A stretch of 64,000 nt of DNA from an uncultured Flavobacteriaceae bacterium (GTDB lineage Bacteria > Bacteroidota > Bacteroidia > Flavobacteriales > Flavobacteriaceae). Under the pieces are notes generated by a model that saw only the letters and a program-made list of their open reading frames with translations, was not told the DNA's origin and ran no database searches. The DNA lies in contig CANLVG010000002.1 in NCBI GenBank assembly GCA_947494565.1, positions 310,001 to 374,000 on the forward strand. The letters run 5' to 3'. The position numbers and the translations under genes are program-made. This document shows positions 1 to 7,734 of this stretch, in pieces; position 1 is the stretch's first letter, and every line of letters starts with the position of its first letter.

Positions 1-765
1 GTTGTTGATCTTGGGGTTGACGATGGTAGATTTGACCTGATAATTCTCCAAGACATCGATTTTGTCCTTAACGCGTTGCGCTTCCTCAAATTTCATTTCA
101 GCTGCTAGGGCCTTCATTTCTTTTTTGAAGTATTGTATCGAAGACTTAAAATTGCCCTTGATGATTTCACGGATATCCGCGATCTGTTGATGGTACTCTT
201 CTGCACTTTGTAAGCCCACACAAGGCCCTTTGCAATTGCCCAAATGATACTCTAGGCAGACCTTGTATTTGCCCGAGTCTATTTTTTCTTGCGATAGGTC
301 ATAGTTACATGTCCTTAAAGGATAGACACTTCGTATCAAATCCAATAAGGTTCTTACCGTCTTCATACTCGTATACGGACCGTAGTATTCAGAACCGTCT
401 TTAATCAATTTACGTGTCGGGAATATTCTTGGAAAACGCTCGTTCTTGACACATATCCACGGATAGGATTTATCGTCCTTTAAAAGCACATTATATCTCG
501 GACGGTACTTTTTAATGAGATTGTTCTCTAAAAGTAGCGCATCTGATTCGGTAGGTACTACGATATGGTGAATGCGTTCGATCTTCTTGACCATGACCCG
601 GGTTTTACCGTATTCATGCTTCTTCATGAAGTAGGAAGACACCCTTTTTTTGAGGTTTTTTGCCTTCCCGACGTATAAGATCTTATCATCGCGGTCATAG
701 AACTGATACACCCCCGGATTATTGGGCAACGTACTTAACTGTATCTCGATGGGTACTTGGGGCAT
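1..765 (-). CDS. uvrC: Excinuclease ABC subunit C, N-terminal part (3' end outside window)
   Basis: UvrC makes the dual incisions around bulky DNA lesions with UvrA and UvrB in nucleotide excision repair. The reverse complement of 765-1 reads 255 uninterrupted codons from an ATG at 765-763. The N-terminus shows the GIY-YIG nuclease layout: a PGVYQFYD motif near residue 16, then YVGKAKNLKKR near residue 32. Near the window edge comes a helical segment (FEEAQRVKDKID) matching the UVR motif that contacts UvrB. UvrC is usually about 600 residues, so more than half lies outside the window. A possible -7 box sits just upstream at 795-802. The next gene upstream is on the other strand, so uvrC is probably transcribed from its own promoter. 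The family call is secure. Confidence 0.95.
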   Translation of the reverse strand, partial: MPQVPIEIQLSTLPNNPGVYQFYDRDDKILYVGKAKNLKKRVSSYFMKKHEYGKTRVMVKKIERIHHIVVPTESDALLLENNLIKKYRPRYNVLLKDDKSYPWICVKNERFPRIFPTRKLIKDGSEYYGPYTSMKTVRTLLDLIRSVYPLRTCNYDLSQEKIDSGKYKVCLEYHLGNCKGPCVGLQSAEEYHQQIADIREIIKGNFKSSIQYFKKEMKALAAEMKFEEAQRVKDKIDVLENYQVKSTIVNPKINN

Positions 766-794
766 TGATGTGTATTGGTCGTTACTTTAGAAGA

Positions 795-802
795 CAAAGT
801 TA
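795..802 (-). promoter_or_regulatory. Candidate -7 box for uvrC
   Basis: On the minus strand this reads TAACTTTG, an exact fit to the Bacteroidota -7 consensus TAnnTTTG, about 30 bp before the uvrC start. No TTG at the expected -33 spacing is visible, so this is a partial promoter call. Confidence 0.4.
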
Positions 803-1102
803 AATTACTACGTTTTTATAAAACCACGCAGCATTTTCTGTTTATTTAACGTGCGCTACTCTTTTATTTGAGCTTCAAATACAACGAGAAACATGGCTAT
901 TTCGATTGGATTTCTCTAAACTAGTGCACCCATCATTTTGCAAGAATATCAGCTTCAAAATCAAGATTAAAAAATTAACATTTACTATAATCGGCTCATC
1001 TCTTTTATTTACAGTGGAAGTTCTTTATAAATAGTTGTGAATCACATATTTGCATGCCCTAAAAAATAGAATAAATACTATTTTGAGCTTAGACAATTTG
1101 TT

Positions 1103-1139
1103 AAAAAGTGCATTTCATCGATAAAAAAGTGCATTTCAT
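1103..1139. repeat. Two 16-bp direct repeats with 21-bp period
   Basis: The sequence AAAAAGTGCATTTCAT occurs exactly at 1103-1118 and again at 1124-1139. The repeat period is 21 bp, two helical turns, so both copies face the same side of the DNA. This arrangement suits a dimeric regulator. It lies in the 562-bp gap between uvrC and the cyclo-ligase gene, 53 bp before a possible 28-residue ORF. The remaining gap (803-1102 and 1140-1327) is AT-rich and otherwise shows nothing I can name. Confidence 0.6.
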
Positions 1140-1191
1140 AGGATTTTCACGGGAATTTTTACATATATTTAGCCATCAAAATCGACCATAC

Positions 1192-1278
1192 ATGGACACC
1201 TATATCATCACACTTGGTACCTACCTTATCCTAATGCTTTTTTGTAAAGTCTATTATGCCGTGGCTATAAAAGACTAG
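1192..1278 (+). CDS. Possible small membrane peptide (28 aa)
   Basis: An ATG at 1192 opens 28 codons ending in TAG at 1276-1278. The peptide starts MDTYIITLGTY and continues with a hydrophobic stretch (LILMLFCKVYYAVAI) ending in KD, so it could be a single-span membrane peptide. A box reading TATATTTA lies just upstream. No homologue is known to me. Without conservation data this could be a chance ORF. The 16-bp direct repeats just upstream make the region more likely to be functional. Confidence 0.25.
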   Translation: MDTYIITLGTYLILMLFCKVYYAVAIKD

Positions 1279-1327
1279 TACTGCTTGCCTCCCTTTTTCT
1301 TATCGCAAACCATTTGAACGTCATTGT

Positions 1328-1897
1328 ATGTTGAAAAAAGATGCGCGATTAAAGTATTCCCAATTAAGAAAGAACATTTCTAAAGAGTCCTTATTAAATT
1401 CCAGTCTGGCCATTGCCAATAAAACTCTTGAGCTTCCGATATGGAAAGCCGAGTATTTTCATATTTTTTTACCCATTCCGGAAAAGAACGAGTTGGATAC
1501 TACCTTTATACTCTCTATCCTTCAAGGCAAGGATAAGACTATTGTGCTGCCCAAGGTCTCTGGCAAAAACCAGCTCAAAAATTATGTATTGACGGATAGT
1601 ACGAAATTGAAGTTGAGCGAGTGGGGTATTCCAGAACCTGTAGATGGCATTGAATTGCCGGAAGACAAAATCGATGTTGTTTTCGTGCCGCTGTTGGCCT
1701 TTGATAAAAAAGGAAACCGAGTAGGTTACGGGAAAGGATTTTACGATGTTTTCCTTCAAAAATGCAAAAGCGATGTCATAAAGGTAGGGCTCTCTATATT
1801 CGAGGCCGAAGAGTGGATTACGGATACCAACGATCATGATGTTCCTCTAGACTATGGGGTGACGCCTAAAACCACTTATTCATTTGCCACCGCTTGA
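1328..1897 (+). CDS. 5-formyltetrahydrofolate cyclo-ligase
   Basis: This 189-residue protein belongs to the MTHFS/YgfA family, which converts 5-formyl-THF to 5,10-methenyl-THF with ATP in cytosolic one-carbon metabolism. The C-terminal half carries the family signature: VFVPLLAFDKKGNRVGYGKG (substrate and phosphate binding), followed by FYDVFL. The length is normal for bacterial members (180-200). The ATG at 1328 gives the expected basic N-terminus (MLKKDARLKYSQLRK), where Lys and Arg contact nucleotide. The 3' end overlaps the convergent lspA by 22 bp, so the two genes share their last codons and no terminator fits between them. Confidence 0.93.
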   Translation: MLKKDARLKYSQLRKNISKESLLNSSLAIANKTLELPIWKAEYFHIFLPIPEKNELDTTFILSILQGKDKTIVLPKVSGKNQLKNYVLTDSTKLKLSEWGIPEPVDGIELPEDKIDVVFVPLLAFDKKGNRVGYGKGFYDVFLQKCKSDVIKVGLSIFEAEEWITDTNDHDVPLDYGVTPKTTYSFATA

Positions 1898-2544
1898 TTT
1901 TCCTCTGTAAAATCATATTCTTCCTCTTCTTTCTTCGGAAACGCTCTTTTATTGAACACCAATAAAATGCCCACTCCGGTGCTTATGGCCGTATCGGCAA
2001 CATTGAAGACAGGATCAAAAAAACTAAAGGGCTTTCCTCCAAAATATGGCATCCATTCAGGCCACACCGTATCGATTATCGGAAAATGCAACATGTCTAC
2101 CACTCGGCCATAGAAAAGTCCACCATAGGGCTCATCAGAAAAAAGTGTAGCGACCTCACGGCCGATGCTTTCATTAAAAATAGTACCGTAAAAAACCGAA
2201 TCGATAATATTGCCCAAAGCTCCGGCAAAGATGAGGGATACTGCTAAAATCAAGGTTTTAGAAGATTTTTTTCTAATGGTATCATAGAGCCAATACCCTA
2301 TTCCACCTACGGCGAATAACCGAAAAACGGTCAATATCAATTTACCGGAGGACTCTGAAATAGGCAAAAAATCACTCAGTTTCGCTCCCCAAGCAGCACC
2401 TGAATTTTCGATAAACAGAATCTTGAACCAACTGAACACCTCAACCGATTCTTGGTAATGAAAATGGGTTTTGATATAGATTTTACTGACTTGATCTACA
2501 ATCAATATGACCGCAATCACTAAGAGCGACTTCTTCAAACTCAT
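1876..2544 (-). CDS. lspA: Lipoprotein signal peptidase (signal peptidase II)
   Basis: LspA is an inner-membrane aspartic protease that cleaves prolipoprotein signal peptides just before the lipidated Cys. At 222 residues it is longer than the usual 160-170, mainly through an insert between transmembrane segments 3 and 4 and an acidic C-terminal tail, as is common in Bacteroidota. Visible motifs are IVDQVSKIYIK near the N-terminus, NSGAAWG, GALGNIIDSVFYG with the first catalytic Asp, and FNVADTAIS with the second. The many lipoproteins in this window are its expected substrates. It is the last gene of the ileS-dksA-like-exported protein-lspA block, an arrangement reminiscent of ileS-lspA operons in other bacteria. 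Confidence 0.95.
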   Translation of the reverse strand: MSLKKSLLVIAVILIVDQVSKIYIKTHFHYQESVEVFSWFKILFIENSGAAWGAKLSDFLPISESSGKLILTVFRLFAVGGIGYWLYDTIRKKSSKTLILAVSLIFAGALGNIIDSVFYGTIFNESIGREVATLFSDEPYGGLFYGRVVDMLHFPIIDTVWPEWMPYFGGKPFSFFDPVFNVADTAISTGVGILLVFNKRAFPKKEEEEYDFTEENQAVANE

Positions 2545-2578
2545 TCTTTACACTATTGATGCGGCAAAAATAGACATA

Positions 2579-3202
2579 TTATTCGACTCTTTTCAGAAGG
2601 ATATTACCTGTTACAGTGCGCAGATCATACTGCCCATTTCCAGAATTTGAATCAGGACCTATGATTTTCCCGTATTTACTTTTGGCCGTCACCTTGGCTT
2701 TTTCATAAAATGCGGAAATGGGCCCGCTTTGGGTGACAACTTCTACATTTTCGGATACTCCGACAAGATCGCACCTGCCGTCATTCAAACTGATGTTCAG
2801 TAACTCGTACACCCCAGTGGCGGAGACATTGCAATGGGTGCCGAACACATGAACCGTTTTATGCTCGGGCAGGAGTACTTTGAGTGCTATCGATATGACC
2901 TTATGGGCACTCAATTTATCATTGGGATTTATGAAATTAGGCTGAAAGGCGGCACTTATGCCGATGGTGGATCCTTGTTCGGTTACGTTCAGTAGCAGGT
3001 CTTTTTTATACTCTCCATCAATTTGGGCTTCAATGATCAGTTCTTGTAAGTCGGAGGTTGCCAAATCGATTTCGAAGCAATTGCCGACATCGATCTGTAT
3101 CTTTGAAATGTTGTCTTTCAATAAAGTCTTCTTGACCAACTTTTGGGCAGTTAGGGATTGAAGACTTACCAACAATCCGAAAAAAAACAACACTCTTCCC
3201 AT
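2579..3202 (-). CDS. Exported protein of unknown function, adhesin-head-like repeats
   Basis: An open frame extends up to 3274, but the start at 3202 is preferred. From there the protein has a clear signal peptide (MGRVLFFFGLLVSLQSLTAQ), and the longer frame would run through the preceding terminator into the dksA-like gene. The mature part, about 190 residues, is rich in short alternating beta strands and resembles DUF4097/DUF2807-type beta-helix domains; this is inferred from pattern, not a firm family match. No catalytic motif is seen. It lies between a terminator and lspA (34-bp gap), so it is likely co-transcribed with lspA. It probably acts in the periplasm or at the outer surface. Confidence 0.75.
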   Translation of the reverse strand: MGRVLFFFGLLVSLQSLTAQKLVKKTLLKDNISKIQIDVGNCFEIDLATSDLQELIIEAQIDGEYKKDLLLNVTEQGSTIGISAAFQPNFINPNDKLSAHKVISIALKVLLPEHKTVHVFGTHCNVSATGVYELLNISLNDGRCDLVGVSENVEVVTQSGPISAFYEKAKVTAKSKYGKIIGPDSNSGNGQYDLRTVTGNILLKRVE

Positions 3203-3212
3203 TTCAATAGCT

Positions 3213-3243
3213 AAGAAAAACGTCCGCTTGGCTGCGGACGTTT
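3213..3243 (-). terminator. Rho-independent terminator after the dksA-like gene
   Basis: A perfect 10-bp stem (AAACGTCCGC pairing with GCGGACGTTT, loop of 6) starts a few bases past the dksA-like stop. On the minus strand it is followed by TTC and runs into the next gene's 5' region. It sits inside what otherwise looks like one operon, so it may act as a partial terminator that lowers expression of the exported protein and lspA. Confidence 0.8.
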
Positions 3244-3248
3244 GATCT

Positions 3249-3632
3249 TTATTTCTGCATGTTCTTTGCCTCAATACTCAGCGTGGCATGGGGCACGAGC
3301 TTTAAACGTTCCTTATTGATGAGTTTGCCTGTTACACGGCAAATACCATAGGTCTTGTTTTCTATTCGCAATAGGGCATTCTTCAAATCACGGATGAATT
3401 TTTCTTGACGGATGGCCAACTGTGTGTTCGCTTCCTTACTCATGGTTTGTGAACCTTCTTCGAATGCCTTAAAGGTTGGAGAGGTATCGTCCGTTCCATT
3501 ATTCCCATCGTTCATATACGAACTTTTCAATAAGTCTAAATGGCTCTTGGCCTTCTCGATTTTTTCTTCGATCAATGCCTTGAACTCGGCCAAATCCTTA
3601 TCTGAATATCGTATTTTTAAATCTTGTGCCAT
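3249..3632 (-). CDS. TraR/DksA-family RNA polymerase-binding protein with degenerate zinc finger
   Basis: The 127-residue protein has an N-terminal coiled coil (residues 1-85) with an acidic segment in the middle, then the family C-terminal region: YGICRVTGKLINKERL and PHATLSIEAKNMQK. In classical DksA this region has four zinc-binding Cys. Here only the first remains (CRVT in place of CxxC, and TLSIEA in place of TLCxxC). DksA proteins enter the RNA polymerase secondary channel and adjust transcription with ppGpp. The coiled coil suggests the same docking mode, but zinc-free. It is 4 bp downstream of ileS and clearly co-transcribed with it, and a strong hairpin follows. Loss of the cysteines is, to my knowledge, usual for Bacteroidota members. 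Confidence 0.9.
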   Translation of the reverse strand: MAQDLKIRYSDKDLAEFKALIEEKIEKAKSHLDLLKSSYMNDGNNGTDDTSPTFKAFEEGSQTMSKEANTQLAIRQEKFIRDLKNALLRIENKTYGICRVTGKLINKERLKLVPHATLSIEAKNMQK

Positions 3633-3636
3633 TTTC

Positions 3637-6600
3637 CTAGTGTTTTACTATAAACAATTTTGTATTTACTTCATCGAAGGCAATATCAGTGCCCACATCT
3701 AATTTTTCTTCAAATTGGAGCGTTGCGGTCAAGGTCTCCGTTTTTATATAATCCATATTGCTCGTGACCGCTTGTTCTACGAGCCCGTCTTTTAAAATTC
3801 TGATCTCGATCTTATCGGTTACTTCAAAACCTGAATCCTTTCTCATGTTCTGAATACGATTGACCAGTTCTCTAGCGATACCTTCCTTTTTAAGGTCTTC
3901 ATTGATGGTCACATCCAAGGCTACGGTCAGACGACCTGCAGTGGCCACTAACCACCCCTCGATATCCTTTGAAGTTATCTCTACATCCTGTAACTGTAAT
4001 TTAATGGTTTTATTTTCAATTTCAAGTGTTATTTCGCCCTCTTGTTCGATTTTTTGGATATCATTCTGTTTCAGCTGTGCTACAGCCGCAGCTACTAGCT
4101 TCATTTCCTTACCGTATTTTGGACCTAAAATCTTAAAATTCGGTTTGATTTGCTTGACCAAAATATCGGAAGCATCATCCAAAAGCTGTACTTCCTTTAC
4201 GTTGACCTCCGATTTTATCAGGTCGGAAACCGCTTCGATCTCCTGTCGTTCCCTTATATCCATGACAGGAATCATGATCTTCTGCAAAGGCTGGCGCACT
4301 TTGATCTTTTCTTTCTGACGAATTGAAAGTACCAAAGACGAAATGGTCTGGGCCTTATGCATTTTTCCTTCTAGTTCCGTATCGACGAATGAAGCGTCAT
4401 ACTTGGGAAAATCAGCCAAATGTACACTTTCAAAAGATTCGTGTTTCGTAGCACTGGTCAAATCTTTATACAGGCGATCCATAAAAAAGGGCGCTACTGG
4501 AGCAGAAAGCTTGGCCACGGTCACCAAACAGGTATACAAGGTCTGGTAGGCCGATAGCTTATCTTCTTGATAATCCCCTTTCCAAAAACGTCTTCGGCTT
4601 AAACGCACGTACCAATTGCTCAAATTCTCCTGTACGTACTCTGAAATCGCACGTGTCGCCCTGGTGGGCTCATAATCGGCATATGCCTCGTCAACTACCG
4701 CAATCAACGAATGCAGCTCGGAAAGGATCCAACGGTCAATTTCTGGCCGTTTCGCTAGGGACAGCTCTTCCTCTTCATACTTGAATTCGTCAATGTTGGT
4801 ATAGAGTGCAAAAAAGGAATAGGTATTATAGAGCGTACCGAAAAACTTTCGCTTGACCTCAACAATGCCATTACTATCGAATTTCAGGTTATCCCATGGG
4901 TTTGCGTTCGATATCATATACCAGCGCGTCGCATCGGCCCCATGTTCGTTCATGGTATCAAAAGGATCGACGGCATTGCCCAAACGTTTGGACATTTTTT
5001 TACCTTCTTTGTCGAGGACCAAACCGTTTGAAACAACGTTCTTATAGGCCACCGAATCAAAGACCATGGTCGCTATGGTATGCAAGGTGTAGAACCACCC
5101 TCGGGTTTGATCGACACCTTCAGCAATAAAATCAGCAGGGAAGGTTATGCCTTCATCGACCAAGTTTTTATTCTCAAAGGGATAGTGCCATTGTGCATAA
5201 GGCATAGATCCACTATCGAACCAAACATCGATCAAATCGCTTTCGCGCTTCATCGGTTTACCGGAATCGGAAACCAATACAATCGCATCTACAATGTTTT
5301 TGTGCAAATCAATTTTTTCGTAGTTGGACTCCGACATATCACCTACGACGAAATCCTCAAAAATAGCGCGCTCTAGTACCCCGGCATCAACCGCTTTTTT
5401 CATTTCGGACTTCAATTCGGCCACCGAACCGATAATCAATTGCTCGGCACCATCCGCTGTCCTCCAAATCGGCAATGGAATTCCCCAATATCGGGAACGT
5501 GAAAGGTTCCAATCGTTGGCATTGGCCAACCAATTTCCAAAACGGCCTTCACCGGTGGATTTCGGTTTCCAATTGATGGTTTGGTTCAGGTCGAACATTC
5601 GATCTTTGATCTCCGTCACTTTAATAAACCACGAATCCAAAGGGTAATATAAAATCGGCTTATCGGTACGCCAGCAATTGGGGTAGCTGTGTACATATTT
5701 CTCTACCTTAAAGGCTTTGTTCTCTTCTTTTAACTTGATCGCTATTTCAACATCGACCGAGCGTTCGGGTGCCTGACCGTCTTCATAGTAGGCGTTTTTC
5801 ACATACTTCCCGCCAAATTCCTTGAGTTCGGGTCTGAACCTGCCCTGCAAATCGACCAAAGGAACAGGATTACCATTATCGTCCAATACCAATAATGGTG
5901 GAACTTCAGGCTCGGCCTGCTTGGCAACAAATGCATCGTCAGCACCAAAGGTAGGGGCCGTATGTACGATTCCAGTGCCGTCTTCGGTGGTCACAAAATC
6001 TCCGGCAATCACACGAAACGCATTTTCCGGATTCTGATACGGCAGTACATATGGAATCAACTGCTCGTAACGCACCTCCAAAAGGTCGCTTCCTTTGCAT
6101 TCCCCAATAACTTCATAAGGTATTTTTTTATCTTCCCTGGAAAAATCGGTAAAATCAGAGGCGTCTTCGGCTTCTTTATACTTTCCTGCAAACTGCTTGG
6201 AAACCAAGTTCTTCGCCAACACCACATGCATGGGTTCAAAAGTATATTGATTGAAGGTCCGCACCCATACATAGTCAATTTTAGGGCCTACTGTTAGTGC
6301 CGTATTTGAGGGAAGAGTCCACGGAGTGGTGGTCCAGGCCAGGATAAACACATCACCTGTAATTCCATCAAAAAGAGAGGACAAGCTTTCTTTTTTGACC
6401 TTGAACTGAGCAGTGACCGTAGTGTCGGTAACATCTTGGTAGGTGCCGGGTTGATTGAGTTCATGTGAACTCAATCCTGTACCTGCTTTTGGGGAATAGG
6501 GCTGTATGGTATACCCTTTGTAGATCAGGCCTTTATCATAAATTTGTTTCAACAACCACCACACTGTTTCCATGTATTTGGACTTGTAGGTGATATAGGG

Positions 6601-7038
6601 ATCGTCCATATCTACCCAATAGCCTACCTGCTCCGTCATGTTGTTCCACACATCGGTATAGCGCATGACCGCCTTTCTGCAGGCCGCATTATAATCTTCA
6701 ACCGATATTTTGGTTCCGATATCTTCCTTGGTGATGCCTAACTCTTTTTCGACGCCCAGCTCAATAGGCAAACCATGGGTATCCCATCCGGCTTTCCGTT
6801 TCACTTGAAAACCTTTCATGGTCTTGTACCTTGGGAAAATATCCTTGATGGTCCGGGCCATCACGTGGTGTATACCGGGCATGCCGTTTGCGGAAGGCGG
6901 GCCTTCATAAAACACATAGGTCTCCTGACCTTCCCGTGAAGAGACGCTTTTTTCAAAAATGGCATTCGCTTTCCAGTAATCCAGTACCTCCTGCGCTACT
7001 TTGGGCAAATCCAATCCTTTATATTCCGCGAACTTCAT
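3637..7038 (-). CDS. ileS: Isoleucyl-tRNA synthetase (eukaryote-like long form)
   Basis: This class I aminoacyl-tRNA synthetase charges tRNA-Ile with isoleucine and edits misactivated valine. At 1133 residues it is much longer than E. coli IleS (about 940) and matches the eukaryote-like type 2 group, members of which can be less sensitive to mupirocin. The HIGH-type motif is GMPGIHHV near residue 53, and KMSKR sits near residue 681. The CP1 editing region has TTPWTLPSNTAL and GADDAFVAKQ. The anticodon-binding helical domain (FWKGDYQEDKLSAYQTL) and a long C-terminal extension follow. The ATG at 7038 gives the standard start MKFAEYKGLDLPK. A -7 box lies at 7070-7077. It heads the run ending in lspA. 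Confidence 0.97.
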   Translation of the reverse strand: MKFAEYKGLDLPKVAQEVLDYWKANAIFEKSVSSREGQETYVFYEGPPSANGMPGIHHVMARTIKDIFPRYKTMKGFQVKRKAGWDTHGLPIELGVEKELGITKEDIGTKISVEDYNAACRKAVMRYTDVWNNMTEQVGYWVDMDDPYITYKSKYMETVWWLLKQIYDKGLIYKGYTIQPYSPKAGTGLSSHELNQPGTYQDVTDTTVTAQFKVKKESLSSLFDGITGDVFILAWTTTPWTLPSNTALTVGPKIDYVWVRTFNQYTFEPMHVVLAKNLVSKQFAGKYKEAEDASDFTDFSREDKKIPYEVIGECKGSDLLEVRYEQLIPYVLPYQNPENAFRVIAGDFVTTEDGTGIVHTAPTFGADDAFVAKQAEPEVPPLLVLDDNGNPVPLVDLQGRFRPELKEFGGKYVKNAYYEDGQAPERSVDVEIAIKLKEENKAFKVEKYVHSYPNCWRTDKPILYYPLDSWFIKVTEIKDRMFDLNQTINWKPKSTGEGRFGNWLANANDWNLSRSRYWGIPLPIWRTADGAEQLIIGSVAELKSEMKKAVDAGVLERAIFEDFVVGDMSESNYEKIDLHKNIVDAIVLVSDSGKPMKRESDLIDVWFDSGSMPYAQWHYPFENKNLVDEGITFPADFIAEGVDQTRGWFYTLHTIATMVFDSVAYKNVVSNGLVLDKEGKKMSKRLGNAVDPFDTMNEHGADATRWYMISNANPWDNLKFDSNGIVEVKRKFFGTLYNTYSFFALYTNIDEFKYEEEELSLAKRPEIDRWILSELHSLIAVVDEAYADYEPTRATRAISEYVQENLSNWYVRLSRRRFWKGDYQEDKLSAYQTLYTCLVTVAKLSAPVAPFFMDRLYKDLTSATKHESFESVHLADFPKYDASFVDTELEGKMHKAQTISSLVLSIRQKEKIKVRQPLQKIMIPVMDIRERQEIEAVSDLIKSEVNVKEVQLLDDASDILVKQIKPNFKILGPKYGKEMKLVAAAVAQLKQNDIQKIEQEGEITLEIENKTIKLQLQDVEITSKDIEGWLVATAGRLTVALDVTINEDLKKEGIARELVNRIQNMRKDSGFEVTDKIEIRILKDGLVEQAVTSNMDYIKTETLTATLQFEEKLDVGTDIAFDEVNTKLFIVKH

Positions 7039-7069
7039 AGTATGCTTTTAATCCCTCATTTAAAGGCTG

Positions 7070-7077
7070 CAAAATTA
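7070..7077 (-). promoter_or_regulatory. Candidate -7 box for ileS
   Basis: The minus strand reads TAATTTTG, matching TAnnTTTG, 32 bp before the ileS ATG. The -33 TTG is not evident. The rest of the 234-bp gap up to 7272 shows no gene. A weak forward box TATATCTG at 7231-7238 may serve the lipoprotein gene that follows. Confidence 0.4.
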
Positions 7078-7272
7078 GGAATTTTGATTGAAATAGAAGG
7101 CATTCCAACAGGTAAACCACAAGTTTTCAGTGGAATTGCATATCATCGGGCAACACCTGTATTTCTTTTCCATTCCTCGTAATCTATATTGAAATGTTAA
7201 CAGTTGTCATCCAAAAGACGAATCTGTCCGTATATCTGAGTGAATTAAAACAAACACTAAAACTCAACAAAG

Positions 7273-7680
7273 ATGAAAAAAGTAATTTTAAGTTCAATTT
7301 TGATGCTTGCCCTTTCCTTCTCATTTGTATCCTGTAGAGAAACTGCAGACAAGGCAAACGAGGCTGCCGAGGCTGCTGCCGATGCCGCTGAAGAAGCAGG
7401 TGAGGCGATGGGCGATGCCGCTGAAGGCGCCATGGATAAAGCTGGCGAAGCGGTAGATGCTGTCAAGGAAGCCGGTGATGATGCTGTGGATGCTGCCGGT
7501 GATGCGGTTGATTCGGCCAAAGATGCTGCAGGTAATGCTGTCGATGCAGTTAAAGATGCTGGCAATGACGCTGCGGACAAAGCCAAAGAAGTTGGTGGTG
7601 ACATCAAGGATGCGGCGAACAAAACTGCCGATAAGGCAAAAGAAGCTGCTAAGGAAGTTGAAGACAAGGTGAAGAACTAA
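7273..7680 (+). CDS. Ala/Asp/Lys-rich LEA-like lipoprotein
   Basis: The protein has 135 residues. A lipoprotein signal (LSFSFVSC, lipidated Cys near residue 21) is followed by about 110 residues made almost only of Ala, Asp, Glu, Lys, Gly and Val. They form repeating 11-residue-like units such as AVDAVKEAGDDAVDAAGDAV. This resembles group 3 LEA proteins and YtxH/CsbD-like stress proteins, which are disordered in water and fold into amphipathic helices on drying or at membranes. That function is inferred from composition. It stands alone between the divergent ileS and a convergent TonB receptor gene, and a strong terminator follows. The antisense frame is also open only because of its GCN/GAY codons. 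Confidence 0.85.
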   Translation: MKKVILSSILMLALSFSFVSCRETADKANEAAEAAADAAEEAGEAMGDAAEGAMDKAGEAVDAVKEAGDDAVDAAGDAVDSAKDAAGNAVDAVKDAGNDAADKAKEVGGDIKDAANKTADKAKEAAKEVEDKVKN

Positions 7681-7702
7681 GCATCATTTCCACAAAAGAA
7701 CG

Positions 7703-7730
7703 ACCCCAGCGTAAACGTTGGGGTTTTTTT
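7703..7730 (+). terminator. Rho-independent terminator after the LEA-like lipoprotein gene
   Basis: A 9-bp stem (ACCCCAGCG pairing with CGTTGGGGT, loop TAAA) runs directly into seven T residues. It lies 22 bp after the lipoprotein stop and may also help end the convergent TonB receptor transcript. Confidence 0.9.
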
Positions 7731-7734
7731 ATGC

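Noticed and set aside
766-1327. A tRNA, riboswitch or mobile element in the largest intergenic gap
   Set aside because: I found no cloverleaf, no known riboswitch core and no transposase or terminal repeats; only the 16-bp direct repeats and a tiny frame stand out.
7257-7667. A 136-residue Ala/Ser/Pro-rich frame on the minus strand opposite the LEA-like gene
   Set aside because: It is the mirror of the repetitive GCN/GAY codons of the forward gene; the forward frame has the lipoprotein signal and a terminator.
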